Assembly (NCBI GenBank): GCA_934462775.1
Contig: CAKSIR010000087.1
Location: 1 to 10,306, forward strand
Length of the DNA: 10,306 bases
DNA from: an uncultured Ruminiclostridium sp.
Lineage (GTDB): Bacteria > Bacillota > Clostridia > Oscillospirales > Ruminococcaceae
Direction: 5' to 3'
Shown here: positions 7,091 through 10,306 of the stretch, piece by piece
Position numbering within the stretch: the first letter of the stretch is position 1
Layout: each line of letters begins with the position of its first letter
The notes under the pieces: model-generated
The model's input: only the letters and a program-made list of their open reading frames with translations
Told to the model about the DNA's origin: nothing
Database searches by the model: none
Translations under genes and position numbers: made by a program

Positions 7091-7308
7091 TACCTGTTCT
7101 TGTCCCCGTAAATTATTTTGCGGCATTTTATTCCTGCAAGGCTTAGCTGACGGCAGATTCTCTCCGCGTCGCCGTTTATCCTCAGCCCGTAAGCACAGCC
7201 GCCACTGATTGTGCTTTTTTCAACGTTGCAGTCTATCTTAAGCTCCTTTAAAAATTTCTTAGCCTTGTTCGCCTCTGTGAATGATTCAAGGACAATGAAT
7301 GCACTCAT
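7090..7308 (-). CDS. DUF3343 family small protein, putative sulfur/selenium carrier-like
   Basis: This 72-residue protein matches the DUF3343 pattern: a short ferredoxin-like start (AFIVLESFTEANKAKKFLKE), then STISGGCAYGLRI containing the conserved Cys, and a closing helix and strand (ICRQLSLAGIKCRKIIYG). The family is described as putative Se/S carrier-like and often lies beside class V aminotransferases, as here. The chosen start at 7308 has AAAGGGTGA at good spacing. An upstream in-frame ATG at 7353 would add 15 residues but lacks a matching ribosome binding site and would include the likely promoter -10 region. Its stop shares one base with the start of the PLP enzyme, so the two are co-translated. 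A role as acceptor of the persulfide or selenium made by that enzyme is inferred, not shown. Confidence 0.85.
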   Translation of the reverse strand: MSAFIVLESFTEANKAKKFLKELKIDCNVEKSTISGGCAYGLRINGDAERICRQLSLAGIKCRKIIYGDKNR

Positions 7309-7339
7309 GCTATCACCCTTTCTGAATATTTCTCTACAT

Positions 7340-7369
7340 ATTTTATGCGGCAAAGTCTGATTTTGTCAT
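7340..7369 (-). promoter_or_regulatory. Candidate promoter for the DUF3343-desulfurase operon
   Basis: On the minus strand, ATGACA (7369-7364, 5 of 6 consensus) is followed after 18 bases by TAAAAT (7345-7340, 5 of 6 consensus). Transcription would start about 25 bases before the 7308 start codon, which supports that start over the one at 7353. The region 7309-7429 separates two divergent genes. I found no convincing promoter on the plus strand for the large gene at 7430, although its ribosome binding site AAAGGA (7417-7422) is clear. Confidence 0.45.
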
Positions 7370-7429
7370 AAGGAATAAAAAACGCCGTTCTTCCAACAAT
7401 AAGCTAAAAAGAACTGAAAGGATAATTAT

Positions 7430-9721
7430 ATGAAAGCAATTATTATGGCAGGAGGAGAAGGAACACGTCTGCGCCCGATTACCTGCACCGTGCCGAAGCC
7501 AATGGTAAAGCTGTGCGGAAAGCCTGCCGCGGAGTATATATTGGAGCTGCTGCGGCTGCACGGCTGTGACGAAGCGGTTTTCACCCTGTGCTACAAGGGC
7601 GAACAGATAGAGCGCTATTTTGACAGCGCCTTTTATAAAGGTATTCAGCTTGGCTTTTCGTACGAGGAAGAACCCTTGGGAACAGCCGGCTGCGTAAAAA
7701 AGGCTGCTGATTTTGACGAGGATTTTATTGTAATAAGCGGCGACGCAATGTGCGACTTTAACCTGACTGCCGCAATGAATTTTCACAAAAAGATGAAAGC
7801 CGACGCAACCATTGTCACAAAGCAGGTTGACGATCCGCGTGAATACGGAATCGTACTCGCAGAAAACGGCATTATAACAGGCTTTTCCGAAAAACCGTCT
7901 TACCTTTCGTGCGTCTGCGACCGTGCAAACACGGGAGTTTATATTCTCTCGAAATCAGCGCTTGATCTGATTCCCGATAAAGGTAAATCCGATTTTGCAA
8001 GGGATATTTTTCCCAAAATGCTGTCCCGCGGAATGAAGCTGTGCTGCTTTGACGAAAACGGATACTGGTGCGATATAGGCGATATAGACAGCTACAAGAA
8101 ATGTCAGCGCGACATTCTGTCGGGACTGTGCAAATGCGAAATTCCCCCTAATTTTGCCGATGAAAAGAATTATCCCGACGCAGTAATCAGAAAACCCTGC
8201 TTTATCAGTGAAAACGTCACAATTGAAAACGGTGCGGTTATTGAATCCGGCTCGGTCGTTGAAAGCGGCAGCGTTATCGGCGCAGGCTGCAAGCTGCACG
8301 GTTCAATCGTTCAGAGCGGTTCGGTAATAGGAACAAGAACCGCCTGCAACGGCGCGGTAATCTGCGAAAACGTGAAAATCGGCTCTAATTGCGGAATATA
8401 CGAAAACGCCGTTATCGGCAGCGGAACTGTTATCGAGTGCAGCTCCGCCGTAACAGCAGCCGTGAAAATTTATCCGCAAAAGCATATATACCGCGGAACT
8501 TCCGTTGTTCAGGACGTGAAATACGGCTGTGCAAGAAAAAAAGAGCTGAGCGAAAAAGGAATAGCCGGCATTACCAACAGCGATATTCCCCCGCGCTTTG
8601 CGGCGGAAATCGGCTGCGCGGCAGGCTGTCTTGGCGCGGAACAAATTACAGTCGCCTGCGATGACAACACAGCCTCGCAAAGCCTTAAAAGCGCCGTTAT
8701 AAGCGGAATTACAAGCACAGGAACAAACGCCTGCGACTGCGGAAATATTACTCTGCCAATGCTGATTTACTGCAGCCGTATTCTGAACAGTCAATACCTT
8801 GTTCACATTTCAGCCAAAGCGGAAACAGAAATAACCATTCTCGGCAGAAACGGGCTGCCCCTTGCCAGAAGCGAGGAAAGAAAGCTTGAAAGCGGCATTA
8901 ACAGAGGCGAATACAAATCCGCCCCGTGGGACAGATTCGGAAAAGCTTCGCTGTTTAAAAGCTCGGCTGAGATTTATTCCGCCATGCTGAATAAGCTTGC
9001 GGATTTCCATTCGGATTACAAGGTTGCAGCAAACTGTTCAAACCCCGTTCTTGCAGCAATTGTGAAACCGATTGCCGAAAGGATTTCCAATCCCTGCGGC
9101 GAGCCGCTTTCCGCTACATTTGACTTTCAGGGGAAAAAATGCGAGATAAACTGCGGATACAGAAAATACAGCCATGAAACGCTTGTTTCAATTGCCTGCG
9201 CCGACATTATCGGCAAGGGGTTCGACGTAGCGGTGCCTTATTCGTTCCCCTCAGCCGTAGACTTGATTGCAAAAAATGCCGGGCGGTATGTTCACAGGTT
9301 TTTTTCCTGCTCAAACGACAATGCAGACCTTAACGCACGGAGAATTGCCGAAACCGAACCGTTCCTCTCAGACGGCGCGGTGCTGCTGCTGACAATACTG
9401 TCCTCCCTTGCCGAAAGGAAAGTCACTCTTGAAAAGGCGGCCGGTTTATTGCCGCTAACCGTAAGCGCCGACAGATTTGTTGAAATAAACGTTCCTCCTC
9501 AGCAGATTTTGAGCCGCATTTCATCGGGAAGCTCCGCAATAGGCGAAGGAGTTGTCGTTAATTCCGACAACAGCCGCGTACTGCTTCGTTCGGATAAAAA
9601 CGGCAGAGGAATTTTTCTTTACGCCGAAAGCTTCTCGGAGGAAACGGCCCGCGAAATGTGCGATAAAACCGAAAAAATGATAAAAAAACTTATGCAGAAA
9701 AAAGAGGATAAACAGCGATAA
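7430..9721 (+). CDS. Sugar-1-phosphate nucleotidyltransferase fused to a beta-helix and a degenerate phosphohexomutase domain
   Basis: This 763-residue protein has three parts. Residues 1-235 are a nucleotidyltransferase that would join a nucleotide to a sugar 1-phosphate: GGEGTRLRPIT with PKPMVKLCGKP, EPLGTAGCVKKA, ISGDAMCDF (Asp105), FSEKPS, NTGVYIL and GYWCDIGD are all intact. Residues about 251-345 are hexapeptide repeats forming a left-handed beta-helix. Residues about 365-755 follow the phosphomannomutase/phosphoglucomutase fold. The loops needed for catalysis are missing there: no TASHNP-type serine loop (VHISAKAETEITI instead), no DGDGDR metal loop, no GEQSGH sugar loop, and RSDKNGRG where RPSGTEP is expected. 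Proteins of this architecture are often called mannose-1-phosphate guanylyltransferase; I recall cyanobacterial relatives that also lack a functional mutase loop. Substrate (mannose- or glucose-type) is uncertain. The ATG start has AAAGGA at 7 bases. The gene diverges from the DUF3343 operon and probably contributes to surface polysaccharide precursors. Confidence 0.9.
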   Translation: MKAIIMAGGEGTRLRPITCTVPKPMVKLCGKPAAEYILELLRLHGCDEAVFTLCYKGEQIERYFDSAFYKGIQLGFSYEEEPLGTAGCVKKAADFDEDFIVISGDAMCDFNLTAAMNFHKKMKADATIVTKQVDDPREYGIVLAENGIITGFSEKPSYLSCVCDRANTGVYILSKSALDLIPDKGKSDFARDIFPKMLSRGMKLCCFDENGYWCDIGDIDSYKKCQRDILSGLCKCEIPPNFADEKNYPDAVIRKPCFISENVTIENGAVIESGSVVESGSVIGAGCKLHGSIVQSGSVIGTRTACNGAVICENVKIGSNCGIYENAVIGSGTVIECSSAVTAAVKIYPQKHIYRGTSVVQDVKYGCARKKELSEKGIAGITNSDIPPRFAAEIGCAAGCLGAEQITVACDDNTASQSLKSAVISGITSTGTNACDCGNITLPMLIYCSRILNSQYLVHISAKAETEITILGRNGLPLARSEERKLESGINRGEYKSAPWDRFGKASLFKSSAEIYSAMLNKLADFHSDYKVAANCSNPVLAAIVKPIAERISNPCGEPLSATFDFQGKKCEINCGYRKYSHETLVSIACADIIGKGFDVAVPYSFPSAVDLIAKNAGRYVHRFFSCSNDNADLNARRIAETEPFLSDGAVLLLTILSSLAERKVTLEKAAGLLPLTVSADRFVEINVPPQQILSRISSGSSAIGEGVVVNSDNSRVLLRSDKNGRGIFLYAESFSEETAREMCDKTEKMIKKLMQKKEDKQR

Positions 9722-9737
9722 ATTCAAGTAAATTCAA
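9719..9737 (+). repeat. Tandem 10-base direct repeat upstream of a strong promoter
   Basis: TAAATTCAA occurs at 9719-9727 and again at 9729-9737, a 10-base period close to one helical turn. It begins in the stop codon of the large gene and ends 22 bases before the -35 element at 9760. It could be a regulator site or an AT-rich upstream element; it is short enough to be chance. Confidence 0.3.
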
Positions 9738-9759
9738 CCCTTTCCGCACTTTATCCGAC

Positions 9760-9788
9760 TTGACAATTTAAACGTTTTCCTATATAAT
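9760..9788 (+). promoter_or_regulatory. Perfect-consensus sigma-A promoter
   Basis: TTGACA at 9760-9765 and TATAAT at 9783-9788 are separated by exactly 17 bases, a full match to the housekeeping consensus. Transcription should start near 9795. The only gene it can serve is the one starting at 10026, so that gene is probably expressed strongly and has a leader of about 230 bases. No terminator is visible between the upstream stop (9721) and this promoter. Confidence 0.85.
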
Positions 9789-9794
9789 AAAGCT

Positions 9795-10025
9795 TAAGTA
9801 TTTTTTGTTTCGGAATATTTAATTTAGTAATTTAAAAACAGTTTCAATCTATATCAGAAAACCCACAGTCAATAACTTTCATTCAACCAGTGGATTTTTT
9901 ACAGCAAACCGTACAGAAGCTTCTTTCGCTCTGTCGGCTGCTTACATATACCGCAGGATAACTTTCCGTGTATAGCTATGCCTGTTTTACTCTGAATATG
10001 GATTGTTACGGGAAAAGGAGTACAA
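9795..10025 (+). other. Long, possibly structured 5' leader (no gene)
   Basis: About 230 bases lie between the predicted transcription start and the ATG. Three possible hairpins are visible. One pairs CCAC (9863-9866) with GTGG (9890-9893), flanked by A4 and T6 (9895-9900), resembling a weak terminator or attenuator. A second pairs ACAGA-a-GC (9913-9920) with GCTCTGT (9928-9934) around TTCTTTC. A third pairs TATACCG (9947-9953) with CG-t-GTATA (9967-9974). The ribosome binding site AAAGGAG lies at 10014-10020. I do not recognise a known riboswitch or leader family. A five-codon ORF at 9978-9995 has no ribosome binding site. Confidence 0.45.
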
Positions 10026-10306
10026 ATGCCAAAAAAAATAGACAGTCCCATCGTATCTGAAATAAAGGGCGAAAAGAAAGCGAAGAAAACCTACCGCCGT
10101 TTCAGCAAAAAATCCCCCGCAAAGCCTGAGGCTGAAAAGAGCTATGAGGAAATCGTTGCGGAAATCAAGGCGGAAACAGAAAAGAAACAGCAGAAAAAAG
10201 CGCAGCCGAAAAAGCAGACCGCCAAGCCAAAGCAGGCGGCAAAAGCTGCTCCAAAGGCAGCAAAAAAGACTGCCGAGCCAAAGCAGCCTGCAAAAAAACA
10301 GACTGC
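10026..10306 (+). CDS. Lys/Ala/Pro-rich N-terminus of an unidentified protein (3' truncated)
   Basis: The frame opens at an ATG with AAAGGAG 5 bases upstream and stays open to the window end (93 complete codons). It starts MPKKIDSPIVSEIKGEKKAK. A possible helix, SYEEIVAEIKAETEKK, follows at about residues 39-54. After that the sequence is a low-complexity basic stretch rich in Lys, Ala, Pro and Gln, with loosely repeated units such as AKPKQAAKAAPKAAKK. It is probably disordered and suited to binding nucleic acid or ribosomes. Basic N-terminal extensions of this kind occur on RNase J, Rho and some other RNA-related proteins in Clostridia, but the domain that would decide lies beyond the window. 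There is no signal peptide or membrane segment. It follows a perfect promoter and a long leader, suggesting high and possibly controlled expression. Confidence 0.8.
   Translation, partial: MPKKIDSPIVSEIKGEKKAKKTYRRFSKKSPAKPEAEKSYEEIVAEIKAETEKKQQKKAQPKKQTAKPKQAAKAAPKAAKKTAEPKQPAKKQT

Noticed and set aside
8212-8465. Repetitive DNA in the middle of the large gene
   Set aside because: The near-repeats encode the hexapeptide beta-helix turns at the protein level; they are not a DNA repeat array or CRISPR.
8303-8806. 167-codon open frame on the minus strand inside the large nucleotidyltransferase gene
   Set aside because: It lies opposite hexapeptide repeats and the mutase-like part, is rich in Ala, Cys and Asn from repeat composition, and matches no family.
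9978-9995. Five-codon ORF in the leader as a possible leader peptide
   Set aside because: There is no ribosome binding site upstream and no run of regulatory codons, so nothing supports translation.
9998-10060. Short out-of-frame ORF overlapping the start of the last gene
   Set aside because: It lacks a ribosome binding site, while AAAGGAG is correctly placed for the ATG at 10026.

Overview
The window looks like chromosomal DNA from an anaerobic Firmicute of the class Clostridia, most likely the Ruminococcaceae/Oscillospiraceae. This is inferred from moderate GC content, strong purine-rich ribosome binding sites, a textbook housekeeping promoter, and the gene families present: CdaA/CdaR, a DUF3343 protein beside a class V aminotransferase, and a long nucleotidyltransferase with a degenerate mutase domain. 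No mobile element, CRISPR array, tRNA or rRNA is visible. All genes look chromosomal and intact apart from the two cut by the window edges.

Layout. (1) Positions 1-2632, plus strand: the end of an OmpR-type response regulator, its sensor histidine kinase, and an RluA-family pseudouridine synthase whose start overlaps the kinase stop. A hairpin at 2638-2666 separates this group from the converging minus-strand genes. (2) Positions 2671-5815, minus strand, in transcription order: cdaA (membrane diadenylate cyclase, TTG start), cdaR (YbbR-repeat regulator) and an MscS-family mechanosensitive channel. This reads as a cyclic-di-AMP and osmotic-homeostasis cluster. The glmM gene that usually follows cdaA-cdaR in Firmicutes is absent, and the channel takes its place. 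(3) Positions 5951-7308, minus strand: a small DUF3343 protein and a cysteine-desulfurase-like PLP enzyme, coupled by a TAATG overlap, suggesting a sulfur or selenium transfer pair. (4) Positions 7430-9721, plus strand, divergent: a 763-residue protein with a sugar-1-phosphate nucleotidyltransferase domain, a hexapeptide beta-helix and a phosphohexomutase-like half lacking the catalytic loops. (5) Positions 9722-10025: a perfect-consensus promoter and a leader of about 230 nt, then the Lys/Ala/Pro-rich start of an unidentified protein that runs off the window.

How the genes may work together. The strongest functional unit is cdaA-cdaR-channel: CdaA makes c-di-AMP, CdaR modulates it from outside the membrane, and c-di-AMP controls potassium and osmolyte balance in Firmicutes, so an adjacent turgor-release channel fits. 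The large protein carries a dead mutase-like half close to cdaA. That is notable because the true mutase GlmM is a known CdaA partner, but any connection here is speculation.
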